A DNA stretch of 64,000 nt, taken from NCBI RefSeq assembly GCF_009760405.1, contig NZ_WRPP01000001.1:248001-312000 (forward strand). The letters run 5' to 3'. This document shows, piece by piece, positions 45,883-54,211 of this stretch; position 1 is the stretch's first letter, and each line of letters starts with the position of its first letter. A program made the position numbers and the translations under genes. The notes below the pieces were generated by a model that had not been told where the DNA came from, did not search any database, and worked only from the letters and a program-made list of their open reading frames with translations. This DNA is from Nocardia terrae. GTDB lineage: Bacteria > Actinomycetota > Actinomycetes > Mycobacteriales > Mycobacteriaceae.

Positions 45883-47052
45883 ATGACCCAAGCCATCATC
45901 GATCGCGTCGAGGCACTGCTACCGGCATTGCGCGAGCGCGCACAAGAGACCGAGGACCTGCGCCGTATCCCCGACGCGTCCATCAAGGACTTGCAGGAGA
46001 CCGGCTTCTTCACGCTGCTGCAGCCACGGCAATGGGGTGGGCATGCCTGCGACCCGGCCGTCTTCTACGACACCGTGCGCAAACTCGCGTCGGCGTGCGG
46101 CTCCACCGGTTGGGTGGCCGGGATTCTCGGCATTCACAACTGGCATCTAGCCCTGTTCGATCAGCAAGCGCAGGAAGACGTCTGGGGCGCCGACGCGACC
46201 GTGCGCGTCGCGTCCTCCTACGCGCCCATGGGCGCGGGCGTGGTCACCGACGGTGGCGACGGGTACCTGGTGAACGGGGCCTGGGCCTGGTCCTCGGGAT
46301 GCGACCATGCCGACTGGGTGGTGGTGGGCGGCCCGGTGATCAAGGATGGCAAGGCGGTCGACTTCGGGTCGTTCCTCATTCCCCGCTCCGACTACCGTAT
46401 CGATGACGTGTGGCATGTGGTCGGCTTGCGTGGCACCGGATCCAACACCGTGGTGGTCGAGAACGTCTTCGTGCCGAAACATCGCTTCCTCGGCTTCGGC
46501 GTCATGGGCGAGCTGAAATCGCCCGGCCTGGAACGGAATACCGATCCGGTGTACAAGATGCCATGGGGCACCATCCATCCCACGACCATCTCCACACCCA
46601 TCGTCGGCATGGCCTACGGCGCCTACGACGCTCATGTGGAGCACCAGGGCAAACGGATGCGCGCCGCGTACGCGGGCGAGCGGGCCAAGGACGACCCGTT
46701 CGGCAAGGTGCGCATCGCCGAGGCCGCCGGCGATATCGACGCCGCATGGCGGCAGCTGTCCGGCAATGTCGCGGAGGAATACGCGTATCTGGCAGCGGGC
46801 CAGGATATTCCGCTCGAACTTCGCATGCGTGCCCGCCGAGACCAGGCGCGTGCCACCGGCCGCGCGGTCGCCTCCATCGATCGGCTGTTCGACGCGGCGG
46901 GCGCGACCGCGCTCACCGAAGGCACGGCACTGCAGCGCTTCTGGCGTGACGCACACGCCGGCCGGGTGCACGCCGCCAACGACGCCGAGCGCGTCTACGT
47001 CATGTACGGCACCCACGCCTTCGGGCTCCCGCTCACCGAGGGGATGTACTAG
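45883..47052 (+). CDS. hsaA: 3-HSA hydroxylase oxygenase component (HsaA-like)
   Basis: 389 residues of the acyl-CoA-dehydrogenase-fold, group D flavin monooxygenase family. It matches M. tuberculosis HsaA across its length: ALREREQ-type N-terminus (RAQETEDLRRIPD), FFTLLQPRQWGG, ACGSTGWVAGILGIHNWHLALFD, SSYAPMGAG, ASGCDHADW-type core (SSGCDHADWVVVGGPVIKDG), and FWRDAHAGRVHAANDAERVYV. HsaA with reductase HsaB hydroxylates 3-HSA in cholesterol ring A degradation. AAGGAG precedes ATG 45883. It is divergent from kshA; hsaB, hsaC and hsaD are absent from the window. The integrated element begins about 100 bp after its stop. Confidence 0.92.
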   Translation: MTQAIIDRVEALLPALRERAQETEDLRRIPDASIKDLQETGFFTLLQPRQWGGHACDPAVFYDTVRKLASACGSTGWVAGILGIHNWHLALFDQQAQEDVWGADATVRVASSYAPMGAGVVTDGGDGYLVNGAWAWSSGCDHADWVVVGGPVIKDGKAVDFGSFLIPRSDYRIDDVWHVVGLRGTGSNTVVVENVFVPKHRFLGFGVMGELKSPGLERNTDPVYKMPWGTIHPTTISTPIVGMAYGAYDAHVEHQGKRMRAAYAGERAKDDPFGKVRIAEAAGDIDAAWRQLSGNVAEEYAYLAAGQDIPLELRMRARRDQARATGRAVASIDRLFDAAGATALTEGTALQRFWRDAHAGRVHAANDAERVYVMYGTHAFGLPLTEGMY

Positions 47053-47148
47053 AGAGGGGTCGCCAGTAGGTTGCCGGAATCTGAAACGGGCGACCGGGCA
47101 AGGGGAGCGGGGAGGCCGCGGGGGCGGGGCCCGCGCCAGCGGAAAGAA

Positions 47149-47170
47149 GTGCGCGAGGCGGGACTTGAAC
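47149..47170. repeat. Distal attachment-site copy (22-bp direct repeat)
   Basis: Identical over 22 bp to 60270-60291; it begins GTGCGCGAGGCG and ends GACTTGAAC. It is the last part of the tRNA-Leu T-arm and acceptor stem on the minus strand. The flanking bases on both sides differ from the other copy, which defines the length. Confidence 0.85.
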
Positions 47171-47173
47171 ACC

Positions 47174-47192
47174 CAAACCCGGTCCACGAGCC
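47174..47192 (+). repeat. Left inverted repeat inside the element
   Basis: CAAACCCGGTCCACGAGCC. The right copy (60250-60268) read on the minus strand is CAAACCCGGCTCACGAGCC, 17 of 19 identical. In the excised circle the two would flank the 22-bp core symmetrically, as recombinase arm or core-type sites do. Confidence 0.75.
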
Positions 47193-47629
47193 TGAGGCTC
47201 GTGTTCATGTGCACTAGAATACGCAGCTGAGAGCGAATTCCGTCAAGTTGTCAATGAGTTTCGCCAACTGATGTAGTCGGTGTGGCCAGAATGTTCGGGT
47301 GTCTGGTGCGGTGTCGGTTCGTACTGTCGGGGAGGCGCGTACATCCACAACGACGCGGGCCCGCCGCGAACTGCGGATTCCGGTGACAGGGCGGTCGTCG
47401 TGCGTCGGATTTGTCGGCGGTGCCATCTAGCTGGCTCTAGTTGACTTAAGTCCGAACTACGCCACTGATCAAGCTGAGTCCAAGGTGGGACTGTCGGATT
47501 ACGGTGCGTCCGACAGTCCATTCAGCCGGGCGATGATCGGTCGGGGAGTCTCTGTTTCGGATCGTGCTGAGCCGAGAGGGATTAGCCTTGTAGCAGCAGG
47601 GATTGGTCGGCGCGAACAGGGGACGTCCG

Positions 47630-48061
47630 GTGGCTTCGACGGGGTTCGTATGGAGGCGCGTAGCACTGCCGACCGCAGCGGTAGCAGTAGTCGGCACCGG
47701 CTCAGCGATCGCGGTGAACATGGCAACGGGTGGCGAGGCGAAATGGTGGTGGTGGCTGGCCGTCGTCGGGCTGACTGTGATTGGGTTCGGGGCGTCGTTG
47801 TGGCAGTTCCGACGACAAGCCGATAGTTCTGTTTCCGCGGCCATCACTGCGACGGGTGAGCGCAGTGTGGCTGTACGTGGTAACACGACCGGCTCGATCA
47901 GCACAGGCAATACCGGAGCCCCGACGGTGGCCGGGGCACCGAATAGCACGGTGTCAAGCGGGGGCTCGCCCGTGCCCGGTTCGGTGACAGCGGCGGGCGC
48001 GCGGTCTGTTGTCGTCGAGGGCAACACAGATGGCGACATATCAACTGGTGATCACAGCTAG
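47630..48061 (+). CDS. Small membrane protein with two C-terminal Gly-rich signalling-type motifs
   Basis: 143 residues from GTG 47630 behind AGGGGA. Two membrane helices (VALPTAAVAVVGTGSAIAV and WWWWLAVVGLTVIGFGASL) are followed by a basic turn (WQFRRQ). The C-terminal half is soluble and has two copies of one motif: GERSVAVRGNTTGSISTGN near residue 76 and GARSVVVEGNTDGDISTGD near 123, the second at the extreme C-terminus. The STAND ATPase gene overlaps it by 32 bp and carries the same motif near its N-terminus. The arrangement suggests a membrane effector recruited by the ATPase. Confidence 0.68.
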   Translation: MASTGFVWRRVALPTAAVAVVGTGSAIAVNMATGGEAKWWWWLAVVGLTVIGFGASLWQFRRQADSSVSAAITATGERSVAVRGNTTGSISTGNTGAPTVAGAPNSTVSSGGSPVPGSVTAAGARSVVVEGNTDGDISTGDHS

Positions 48062-50498
48062 CGAACTTGACGTGCCATGGTTTGCCGGTAAGCGCAGGAA
48101 CAGCCAGTCATCAGAACGTCCCGCGCTGGATTCAGAGGCGGGCACACATGCAGCTGGTGCGCGGTCGGTCGCGATCGGCGCGGGTTCCACGGTCGGGACA
48201 GTACAGACCGGTGATGGTGCTCGCGTGGTTAATCTGCCGCCCGAAGCCCTACGGCCGATCGCCGAGGTCGACGCTCCGCCTGGAATCGACAACCTGCCGG
48301 TGCAGCCGACACATTTCGTCGGACGCGAGCGTGAACTGGCGCGACTTGACGCCGCGCTGTCGGTGTCGGGCCCAGTGCTGGTGCAGGCTGTGCACGGTTT
48401 GGGTGGGATCGGCAAGACGACGCTGGTCGCTCAATGGGCGGCCACCCGCGATCATGGCCACGAACCCCTGCGATGGATCACCGCCGATACTTCCGCCAGT
48501 GTCGAGCGCGGACTGGCGGAGTTTGCGACAGCACTCCAGCCGATGCTGGCGCATATATTGACGGTGGCGCAGCTTGCCGAGCGGGCGCTGCAATGGTTGT
48601 CGACCCACAGCGGGTGGCTGTTGGTTCTCGACAACGTCGAAAACCAACGCGATATCGCAGAGATTCTCGCTCGGGCCCATGGCGGCAGAATCGTGATCAC
48701 CAGTCGTCGGGCGACTGGTTGGCACACCGCAGCCACGATCGTACGGATCGATGTGCTGGATCCAACCGAATCCGTCGCCTTGCTCATCGACGCGATAACC
48801 GCCGATGGGCCTCGACAGCTCGACGGTGCCTCCGACTTATGCACGGCCTTGGGACATCTGCCGTTGGCCATCGATCAGGCGGGCGCCTACCTTGCACAAA
48901 ACCCGCTCCTCACACCCCACGACTACCTCACCATGCTGTCCCAGTACCCGGCCGACATGTTCGAGCACGGAGCCGAAGTAATCGATCCTGAACGCACAAT
49001 CGCCCGCATCTGGAACGTGACGCTCGACAGAGTAACGACCAACCACCCCACGGCCACCAACATTCTTCAAAGACTGGCCTGGTTCGCCCCCGAAGCCATA
49101 CCCGTCACCCTGTTCGACGGATTGGCCGCCCCACCCGCAATCCACTCCGCGATCGGCGCGCTTACTGCCTACAACATGATCTCTGCTGATCCGGGCACGG
49201 CCAGCGTTTCCGTCCACCGGCTCGTGCAAGCGGTGGCCCGAACCCCTGACCCCGATGATCCGCGATACTCGGAAGCTGCGCTCGAATGCGCGCACGCCGA
49301 CGCGGCGGCAGCTTTGCTCCGCGCCCTGCCCGAGCGCCCACACCCCAGCACGTGGGCAACCTGGCGGACCCTGTTACCGCACGTGGATACCCTTGTTGCG
49401 CACCACGATCACGACATCAACACGAATCTTCTTATAACCACCACGGACATACTGAACCTGACCGGGGAGTTTCTCGACGACCAAGGCTCGCACGAGCGAG
49501 CGATCGAATACATCGAACGCGCTCTCATCAACAGCGAGCGAACTGCGGGCACCGACCATCCCCGCACCCTTACCTCCCGAAACAACCTGGCCCTTGCGTA
49601 CCGCTCCGTTGGTCGATTCACCGAGGCCATCCCTTTGTATGAACGCACTCTCGCTGACCGCGAGCGCATCCTGGGCATCAACCACCTCGACACACTGAGC
49701 TCTCGCAACAACCTCGCAGATGCCTACCGCTCCGTAGGTCGATTCACCGAAGCTATTCCTCTCTACGAGCGGGCTCTTGCCGACAGTGCAGAAGCGCTGG
49801 GTAACGATCATCCGAGCATCGTCGTCTCCCGCAACAACCTTGCTTCGGCCTACGAGTCGACGGGACGGCTCACCGAAGCCATCCAACTGTTCGAGCTCAC
49901 CATCGAAGCCAGCGAGCAGATCCTGGGCATCGACCACCCGACCACCCTGACTTCGCGTAACAACCTCGCTGCGGCCTACCAGTCCTCGGGTCGGCTCGAC
50001 GAAGCCATCCGGCTGTTCGAGCGGACCCTCGAAGCCCGCGAACAAATCCTTGGATTCGATCACCCTGACACCCTGACCTCGCGTAACAACCTCGCTGCGG
50101 CCTACCAGTCCTCGGGTCGGCTCGACGAAGCCATCCGGCTGTTCGAGCTCACCATCGAAGCCCGCGAACGAATTCAGGGCATCGACCACCCCCACACCCT
50201 CACCGCCCGAAACAATCTCGCAACGGCCTACATGTCATCAGGCCGGCTCGACGAAGCCCTGTCCCTCCTGGAATTGGCGTTGACCGAGTGCGAGCGACTG
50301 TTCGGTACCGACCACCCCGACACTTTCGTCGCTCGCTGCGTCCTGGCCGAAGGCTATGAGGCCGCGAATCGTCTACCAGAGGCATGTCGACTCTACGAAC
50401 GCGTGCTGGCCGATACTGAGCGCGCCGTCGGCCCTGACCACCGCAGTACCCACTTCATCCGCGGCAACCTTGCTCGGCTACGTAGTCGCGGAACCTGA
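48030..50498 (+). CDS. NB-ARC / tetratricopeptide STAND ATPase
   Basis: About 822 residues from ATG 48030 with GAGGG upstream. Residues about 40-70 hold the glycine-rich motif GARSVAIGAGSTVGTVQTGD. NB-ARC follows FVGRERELARLDAAL: Walker A GLGGIGKTT (Lys 129), Walker B WLLVLDNVEN (Asp 201), RNBS-B ITSRRA, and GLPL-like LGHLPLAIDQAGAYL. From about residue 460 there are eight 42-residue kinesin-light-chain-type TPRs (consensus SRNNLAxAYxSxGRLxEAI). Such proteins oligomerise after sensing a ligand through the repeats, and many relatives in bacteria act in phage defence or programmed death. The translational overlap ties it to the membrane protein. Confidence 0.85.
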   Translation: MATYQLVITASELDVPWFAGKRRNSQSSERPALDSEAGTHAAGARSVAIGAGSTVGTVQTGDGARVVNLPPEALRPIAEVDAPPGIDNLPVQPTHFVGRERELARLDAALSVSGPVLVQAVHGLGGIGKTTLVAQWAATRDHGHEPLRWITADTSASVERGLAEFATALQPMLAHILTVAQLAERALQWLSTHSGWLLVLDNVENQRDIAEILARAHGGRIVITSRRATGWHTAATIVRIDVLDPTESVALLIDAITADGPRQLDGASDLCTALGHLPLAIDQAGAYLAQNPLLTPHDYLTMLSQYPADMFEHGAEVIDPERTIARIWNVTLDRVTTNHPTATNILQRLAWFAPEAIPVTLFDGLAAPPAIHSAIGALTAYNMISADPGTASVSVHRLVQAVARTPDPDDPRYSEAALECAHADAAAALLRALPERPHPSTWATWRTLLPHVDTLVAHHDHDINTNLLITTTDILNLTGEFLDDQGSHERAIEYIERALINSERTAGTDHPRTLTSRNNLALAYRSVGRFTEAIPLYERTLADRERILGINHLDTLSSRNNLADAYRSVGRFTEAIPLYERALADSAEALGNDHPSIVVSRNNLASAYESTGRLTEAIQLFELTIEASEQILGIDHPTTLTSRNNLAAAYQSSGRLDEAIRLFERTLEAREQILGFDHPDTLTSRNNLAAAYQSSGRLDEAIRLFELTIEARERIQGIDHPHTLTARNNLATAYMSSGRLDEALSLLELALTECERLFGTDHPDTFVARCVLAEGYEAANRLPEACRLYERVLADTERAVGPDHRSTHFIRGNLARLRSRGT
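49953..50022 (+). repeat. 70-bp exact repeat inside the TPR region, copy 1
   Basis: Identical to 50079-50148, exactly 126 bp (one 42-codon TPR) downstream. The exact identity shows a recent duplication or gene conversion of one repeat unit. Confidence 0.85.
50079..50148 (+). repeat. 70-bp exact repeat inside the TPR region, copy 2
   Basis: Second copy of the 70-bp segment at 49953-50022; both encode SRNNLAAAYQSSGRLDEAIRLFE. Confidence 0.85.
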
Positions 50499-50891
50499 GC
50501 GGGCAATAGCGTGGCCCCATGCTGACGCCTGGAAACCCAGATGAAAGGACGGTGGGCATGCAGAGGACGATGGATCGGAACATAAAGGTACCCAACATCG
50601 TCCAGCGAGAGGGGTAGTTTCGACCGCCGGGCGTTTCTCGCAGCCGGACTCGAATCAGATGACTCGACGGGAGAGGGTACGGCGTATCTCGATTCGTGTA
50701 CAAGATCAGCAAATGTGCTGCCGTCCAGAAAGATTCGGTCACCGCTCAGCGAGTGTCATTCGAGCGCAGTGGAATTCGTCCGCGATCGAGATTGTCCAAT
50801 TGTTACTTTCGGCACTTACTGAAAACCGACCACCATATAGAAATGAAATCTATTGCCTAAAACACACCTGTGAAATTTGTTCGCGCTCCGT
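50499..50891. other. AT-richer non-coding stretch between the STAND and nuclease genes
   Basis: About 390 bp. The last 100 bp (around TATAGAAATGAAATC) are clearly less GC-rich than the chromosome, typical of horizontally acquired spacers, and may hold the nuclease promoter. No RNA gene, ribosome site or conserved frame was seen. Confidence 0.5.
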
Positions 50892-51971
50892 GTGATCTGG
50901 CTAGATTCCGACGTGATCATCGCTCAGCCTGCTTCGCGCACAACCGAATCCAACGACACTCCCTTTATCGCCCGTCCGGAATCGGTCTGGCCGCGCAAGT
51001 ACAAGGACGCGGGACTTCGTCGCCTCATGGGCAAGCGCATCGCCCAGGCCAATCTCGACACGCTCATGGCCGCCTACCTTGCGGTCTCGGAGATTCGCAT
51101 CGCGAACCATGCCCTGTCCGAACTGCGTGCCGACCGGGAGTGGGTGCAGCGGACGGTGGATGACGCCACAAAGCGGCGAGACAGTACGGTGCCGTTCGGG
51201 TGGGAGTGCAAGTTCACCCGTCGCGAGATGCGTGAATTGCTGAACTGGCTGATCGCCGAGGGCAACCGCGAGATCCAGTTGGTCAGGGAAGTCGAGACCA
51301 CGGTTACTGCGCAACTTGCACAGCTGCGAACGATCCACGACGGCAACCAAGTAGATACTTTCAGCCTCGATAAGGATGACCCAGCTCTGATCGAATCAAT
51401 CTACGCCACTTGGTCTTCCGTCTTCGGACTGGTGGCGAGGTTCAACAAAGCGGTCCAGCAGTGCATCGCACGTGCCGAAGAGGCCCGCGCTACCGAGAAG
51501 CTTCGCGCGGAGTTCGTCGCTTCCGGAAAAGGTGTGTCAGACCGCGATTTCCAGCAGTGTGACGGCCCCGAATTCGAGTCCATAATCGCCGAGCTTTCGG
51601 CACGAGACGGTCTCACGCTGCTCCGTCATGGAGGTGGACCCCGCGACCACGGGGCAGACTTGATCGCCTTGACGCCGGACGGCCGACGAATTGTCATACA
51701 GTGCAAACTCCGTCAGTCCAAGCCCGTCAGCCCCGATGTGGTCTACCAGGTCAACGGCACCGCGCGGCCCTATCACAAAGCCGACATCCCCATCATCGTC
51801 ACCAACAGCACCTTCTCGGCTCAAGCTGCAGCCTTCGCCGGGCAGTACGACATCTACCTCATCGACGAGTACGCCCTGCGACGCTGGGCCACCTGGGGCG
51901 AGGACATCTACCGCGTGCTCGGCCTGCCCCGTCCGGAAGGGGGACCGAATCCGATTGCCGACGCAGCGTAA
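50892..51971 (+). CDS. Mrr-like restriction endonuclease
   Basis: About 359 residues. The C-terminal third is an Mrr_cat PD-(D/E)xK nuclease: GPEFESIIAELSARDGLTLLRHGGGPRDHGADLIALTPDGRRIVIQCKLRQ, where Asp and QxK supply the active site, then VYQVNGTARPYHKADIPIIVTNSTFSAQAAAFA. The N-terminal 220 residues are mainly helical and unfamiliar. Mrr-type enzymes cut modified foreign DNA. The start is unclear: GTG 50892, GTG 50913 and TTG 50877 are all possible and none has a good ribosome site. It is a stand-alone gene with no methyltransferase nearby, as expected for type IV restriction. Confidence 0.8.
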   Translation: MIWLDSDVIIAQPASRTTESNDTPFIARPESVWPRKYKDAGLRRLMGKRIAQANLDTLMAAYLAVSEIRIANHALSELRADREWVQRTVDDATKRRDSTVPFGWECKFTRREMRELLNWLIAEGNREIQLVREVETTVTAQLAQLRTIHDGNQVDTFSLDKDDPALIESIYATWSSVFGLVARFNKAVQQCIARAEEARATEKLRAEFVASGKGVSDRDFQQCDGPEFESIIAELSARDGLTLLRHGGGPRDHGADLIALTPDGRRIVIQCKLRQSKPVSPDVVYQVNGTARPYHKADIPIIVTNSTFSAQAAAFAGQYDIYLIDEYALRRWATWGEDIYRVLGLPRPEGGPNPIADAA

Positions 51972-52033
51972 AAACATGGGAGCCCGCCCAGTTCGACCGC
52001 AGATATGGTGATCGACCGGGCGCTCGGCGCACG

Positions 52034-53254
52034 TCAGGACGTACCGGTGCATCCCGGTTCGGGTGTTAAGGCGTCGAACCGGTCTCCCATGTAGTTCAAT
52101 GCGCCAAGGGCCTCGTCGGTCGCGGTGCTGTCGTGGCCGAGCATCGGCGAGAACCGTTGCGTGAGACTCGCTCCCATCGCGCAGTAACGGTCGATGAGGG
52201 CATGAACTCCGGCGGCGGGCACCACTTCGTCGGCACCGCCGTGGTACAGATAGAGCGGTGTATCCGGGGCGATGCCGCCTGGCTCCTGCCGCTGCGCGCT
52301 CGCCAGGAATTGCGGCTGGGAGAGCAGATCCGCGCCGGCCGTGAAATGGCCGATGTGGTCGTCGGCGTATTTCGCCAGAAGCTCGGTTCCGCACACTCCG
52401 GCCACCTCGGCCAGCATCGCGTGCCCTTGATCGTTGAGTAGCGCGGCGATGCCGGTGTTGGGATCGTTATGGATCAGTGCCGCCACGACGAGCATCGTGA
52501 GCCCGGCTTTCGGGCCGCCATCGGCGGTGCGGGCGATGGCGGGGATATCGGCGGGAATCCCGCCGGCGACGACCCCGCGCACCGGGACGTCCGGCGCGTA
52601 GTCGGCGTGCAGTTGTCCCGCCCACAGCGCGGCGTACGAGCCGCCGGAGTATCCCCAGATACCGGCGGGGCTGTCGGCCAGCGCGGCCAGGGAAAACCCG
52701 CGGGCGGCACGGATTCCGTCCAGCAGCGCGCGCCCGGAGTTCACGCCATCGAGAAATCGCGACTGGGGGCCCTCATAGTCCGACACGGTCACCGCCCAAC
52801 CACGTAGTAGGGCTGCTGCGAGAAACGGTGCGTCCAAGGTGGTTTGGCTGTCTAGTCGCGGCGCAAGGCTAAATGTGTGCGAGGGTGCACAGGTGGTGGT
52901 CAGCGGCCGTGGGCCCGGACCCAGCCAGGGCTGGACCGGCTCGATGAGGGTGGTGATCGTGGTGGTTGCCTGGTCATCGGATCCGGTTGTGCGGAACTGG
53001 ATTTGCCACGCCGATACCGGAAGCGGCAGCCCGAATAGAGTGAGATCACGCCAGGCGAGAACGTCGCCGTTCGGACGTTCGGACAGATCGGCGGGTGCGA
53101 GATAGAACGGGTCCGGCTCGGGCGGCGACGTGGTGGCGTAGGTGGGTGCGGCGCTGTTGCACAGCACGATCGCCGCGCACGTGAGCAGAGTCCGGCGCGC
53201 GGTTCGGGTGAGGAAGCCGAGGGCGCTGTTGTGATTCATGATCATCTTCCGCAT
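52034..53254 (-). CDS. Secreted lipase (LIP family)
   Basis: About 406 residues. The N-terminus is a Sec signal (LTRTARRTLLTCAAIVLCNSAAPTYATT). The LIP-family alpha/beta hydrolase domain has FYLAPADLSERPNGDVL, WAVTVSDYEGPQSRFLDG, the nucleophile elbow GYSGGSYAALW, and a late Asp and His in YHGGADEVVP and LGHDSTATDEAL. Paired Cys near the C-terminus would form disulfides. Such enzymes release fatty acids from triacylglycerol. The start is ATG 53254; ATG 53245 or 53239 are alternatives, the last with CGGAAG upstream. It appears to be cargo of the element. Confidence 0.83.
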   Translation of the reverse strand: MRKMIMNHNSALGFLTRTARRTLLTCAAIVLCNSAAPTYATTSPPEPDPFYLAPADLSERPNGDVLAWRDLTLFGLPLPVSAWQIQFRTTGSDDQATTTITTLIEPVQPWLGPGPRPLTTTCAPSHTFSLAPRLDSQTTLDAPFLAAALLRGWAVTVSDYEGPQSRFLDGVNSGRALLDGIRAARGFSLAALADSPAGIWGYSGGSYAALWAGQLHADYAPDVPVRGVVAGGIPADIPAIARTADGGPKAGLTMLVVAALIHNDPNTGIAALLNDQGHAMLAEVAGVCGTELLAKYADDHIGHFTAGADLLSQPQFLASAQRQEPGGIAPDTPLYLYHGGADEVVPAAGVHALIDRYCAMGASLTQRFSPMLGHDSTATDEALGALNYMGDRFDALTPEPGCTGTS

Positions 53255-53404
53255 CGATTGCCAACCTATCCGGCGTTTCCTCAGGTCAGAGGGAGTGGAG
53301 GCCGAACTGTGTCGGGCGTGTCGCCTCTGGCGTGTCTGGCGTGCGCGGGGACTCAAGAAGAACAACTAAGTGGTCTGCAACATGAATCGAAGCCCGCGAC
53401 ATCG

Positions 53405-54211
53405 TTAGTTGTCTGACAGCAGCGGGTGTGGCTCGCCGGTCAGTGCGGCGACGGCTTGTGCGACTTCCTCGAAGCTGGAGCGGATATAGGTGATCGTTGC
53501 GCCGGCCGGAGTCGAATCATCCGTGTGGCCGGCGAATGCGTGGGCCACGGCGTAGCCGAAGTTGCGTTCGACCCAGGTGAGGGTGGTGTGGCGAAGCCAG
53601 TGCGCTGTGATTCCCTGGCTGACCACCCATGGCAGGTGTTTGCCGACGCGCGTCCAGATGTAGTCGTACCGACGGCCGGTGATCCTACGGCCGTCGTAGT
53701 ACCGGAACAGTTGTTCGTCGGGCTTCGCTCCGGGGGGAACTCGATCGGTGATGTGATAGAGCAGGGCGCGCATGAGCGAAGGCGAGATGGGTTGCCATCG
53801 TATGGTTTCGCCCTTCTCCCGCAGACGAACGCAGCTGTTCTCCTGGTCGAGGTCCTCGATGCGGAGGGCAAGTGCGCCTCCGCGGCGGCAGGCGGTCTCG
53901 ACGTCACCAGGATTGTCCGAACCCGTTGGCAGGCAAGCCAACAGCTCGTGCGGCCATTCCGGATCATCACGGGTGATCAACTGCAGCCCGAGGCGATCCG
54001 CGTCGTCCAGGTCGCGGGCCGCGGCGTCGAGACTGCGGCCACGCGCGAGCACCGCCGGATCGAGTAGCAGACCGGTGCCGCCGGCCTCGACGATCGCCGC
54101 GGCATCGGTGACGCCCACCTGATCGACGAGTTCGAGTAACGCGGCGCAGGGTCCAGATGCCGCCCGCGCCAACAACGCCCACGCGACACGATCGACGCAT
54201 GCCGAGGTCAT
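53405..54211 (-). CDS. Chimera: DprA N-terminus fused to a tyrosine-recombinase catalytic domain
   Basis: 268 residues. Residues about 1-95 (VDRVAWALLARAASGPCAALLELVDQVGV, LLLDPAVLARGRSLDAAARDLDDADRLGLQLITRDDPEWPHELL) follow the SAM-like N-terminus of actinomycete DprA, stopping before its Rossmann domain. From ETACRRGGALAL (about residue 105) it is the C-terminal domain of a tyrosine integrase, close to the one at 58628: Arg in TACRRGG, Lys in EKGETIRW, HWLRHT, FAGH and Tyr in ITYIRS. The catalytic residues are all present, but the core-binding domain is gone. The ATG overlaps the DUF4192 stop (ATGA). Probably a deletion scar; a functional fusion is not excluded. Confidence 0.78.
   Translation of the reverse strand: MTSACVDRVAWALLARAASGPCAALLELVDQVGVTDAAAIVEAGGTGLLLDPAVLARGRSLDAAARDLDDADRLGLQLITRDDPEWPHELLACLPTGSDNPGDVETACRRGGALALRIEDLDQENSCVRLREKGETIRWQPISPSLMRALLYHITDRVPPGAKPDEQLFRYYDGRRITGRRYDYIWTRVGKHLPWVVSQGITAHWLRHTTLTWVERNFGYAVAHAFAGHTDDSTPAGATITYIRSSFEEVAQAVAALTGEPHPLLSDN

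Larger units (their letters stand above)
47053..47629. other. Non-coding stretch spanning the left end of the integrated element
   Basis: The first 96 bp belong to the chromosome; the direct repeat begins at 47149. It is followed by the terminal inverted repeat and a CACGAGCC-TGA-GGCTCGTG hairpin (47185-47203). The remaining 400 bp contain only weak open frames without ribosome sites. Confidence 0.55.

Noticed and set aside
47151..47225. A second, truncated tRNA gene
   Set aside because: Only the 22-bp 3' segment matches tRNA-Leu; the sequence then diverges. It is an attachment copy, not a tRNA.
47446..48039. A 197-codon minus-strand frame opposite the membrane-protein gene
   Set aside because: It has no ribosome site and is antisense to a frame with two clear membrane helices and shared motifs.
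49500..50460. Regular 126-bp spaced repeats, considered as a CRISPR-like array
   Set aside because: The period equals one 42-residue TPR in an open frame, and most units are diverged. It is coding repeat, not CRISPR.
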